Below are positions 7,095 through 7,672 of a stretch of 7,672 nt of DNA, piece by piece. The DNA is taken from NCBI GenBank assembly GCA_030655795.1, contig JAUSPJ010000199.1, forward strand, positions 1 through 7,672, given 5' to 3'. The first letter of the stretch is position 1, and every line of letters starts with the position of its first letter. Origin of the DNA: Fidelibacterota bacterium. Its GTDB lineage: Bacteria; Fidelibacterota; UBA2242. The notes below the pieces were generated by a model, which was not told the DNA's origin, ran no database searches, and worked only from the letters and a program-made list of their open reading frames with translations. The translations under genes were made by a program, and so were the position numbers.

Positions 7095-7672
7095 TCACTC
7101 TTCGTCCCAGCTGCCCATTTTTGAGTATTTTTCAATACGTTGTAGGACCAGTTCATTCACCGGTATTGCGCAGAGTTCGTCAAGATTTCTGAGAATGACA
7201 CTTTTTAATTTTTTCGCCGTCGCATCCGGATTCCGATGGGCGCTACCATCAGGCTCGCTAATCAGTTCATCGGCTACGCCCAGTTCGTAAAGGTCTTTGG
7301 CAGTTACTTTCATCGACTCAGCCGCAATATTTGCTTTGGCGGCATCCCGGTACAGGATAGATGCACAACCTTCCGGGCTGATGACCGAATACCAGGTATT
7401 TTCCAGCACGATATTACGATCCCCAACTCCGATTCCAAGTGCGCCGCCGCTGGCGCCCTCACCGATAACACAAATGAGAATAGGTGTTCGTAAGCGGCTC
7501 ATTTCAAAGAGGTTTCTGGCAATTGCTTCCGCCTGTCCTCGCTCGTCCGCGCCGATTCCGGGATATGCGCCCTGAGTATCAATAAATGAAATAACGGGTT
7601 TGTGAAACTTTTCCGCCAGTTTCATCGCCCGTAAAGCTTTGCGGTATCCTTCCGGATGGGGAGAGCCAAAAT
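7095..7672 (-). CDS. accA: Acetyl-CoA carboxylase carboxyltransferase subunit alpha, 5' end outside window
   Basis: C-terminal 191 codons plus stop of the alpha subunit of the carboxyltransferase, which with AccD moves the carboxyl group from biotin on AccB to acetyl-CoA, giving malonyl-CoA for fatty-acid synthesis in the cytoplasm. The frame is open through the right edge: upstream of the internal ATG at 7625 the sequence reads FGSPHPEGYRKALRAMK, a typical AccA stretch, so the gene continues beyond base 7672 and loses roughly 120-130 N-terminal residues here. Other landmarks: FIDTQGAYPGIGADERGQ, the oxyanion-hole region GEGASGGALGIGVGD, and WYSVISPEGCASIL. It is the most upstream visible member of the five-gene - strand run. 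Confidence 0.97.
   Translation of the reverse strand, partial: FGSPHPEGYRKALRAMKLAEKFHKPVISFIDTQGAYPGIGADERGQAEAIARNLFEMSRLRTPILICVIGEGASGGALGIGVGDRNIVLENTWYSVISPEGCASILYRDAAKANIAAESMKVTAKDLYELGVADELISEPDGSAHRNPDATAKKLKSVILRNLDELCAIPVNELVLQRIEKYSKMGSWDEE

Noticed and set aside
7095..7625. accA as a short gene starting at 7625
   Set aside because: The frame stays open to the window edge and encodes further typical AccA sequence (PEGYRKAL), so it is a truncated longer gene.

Overview
The window carries eight protein-coding genes and no RNA genes, insertion sequences or CRISPR arrays. One gene lies on the + strand at the left edge (a nitronate monooxygenase-family flavoprotein, truncated at its 5' end). 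The other seven are on the - strand and converge on it. The AT-leaning composition, the NlpC/P60 protein type (signal peptide, BON-like segment, paired SH3-like folds), the long C-terminal tail on the S41 protease and the split-type AccA suggest a Gram-negative bacterium of the Bacteroidota/FCB kind. The phylum cannot be fixed from this sequence alone, and that assignment is inference.

Right to left along the - strand (transcription order), 7672-2839 holds five closely spaced genes: accA (cut by the window edge), a YhhQ-type queuosine-precursor transporter, tmk, an S41 C-terminal processing protease and an NlpC/P60 endopeptidase. Gaps are 46 and 59 bp, then a start/stop overlap between tmk and the protease, then 21 bp. 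A stem-loop with an 11-bp perfect stem (2790-2819) sits just past the last stop codon and probably ends this unit. It is a mixed housekeeping operon (fatty-acid precursor, tRNA modification supply, dTTP synthesis) that ends in an envelope proteolysis and cell-wall pair.

Below that terminator lie two further - strand genes. The first (2709-2020) encodes a short protein with all six predicted iron ligands and the conserved tyrosine of the alternative oxidase/plastid terminal oxidase family. The second (1936-1052) fuses a four-helix membrane domain to an isoprenylcysteine-carboxyl-methyltransferase-like (ICMT-like) domain. They are 83 bp apart and look like a separate small cassette of unknown physiological role, the most unusual part of the window.

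The + strand flavoprotein (1-885) meets this cassette tail to tail across a 166-bp AT-rich gap. No intergenic stretch exceeds 300 bases. Several ORF starts were revised using Shine-Dalgarno positions: the methyltransferase begins at 1936, and the S41 protease at 5661 (or 5655).
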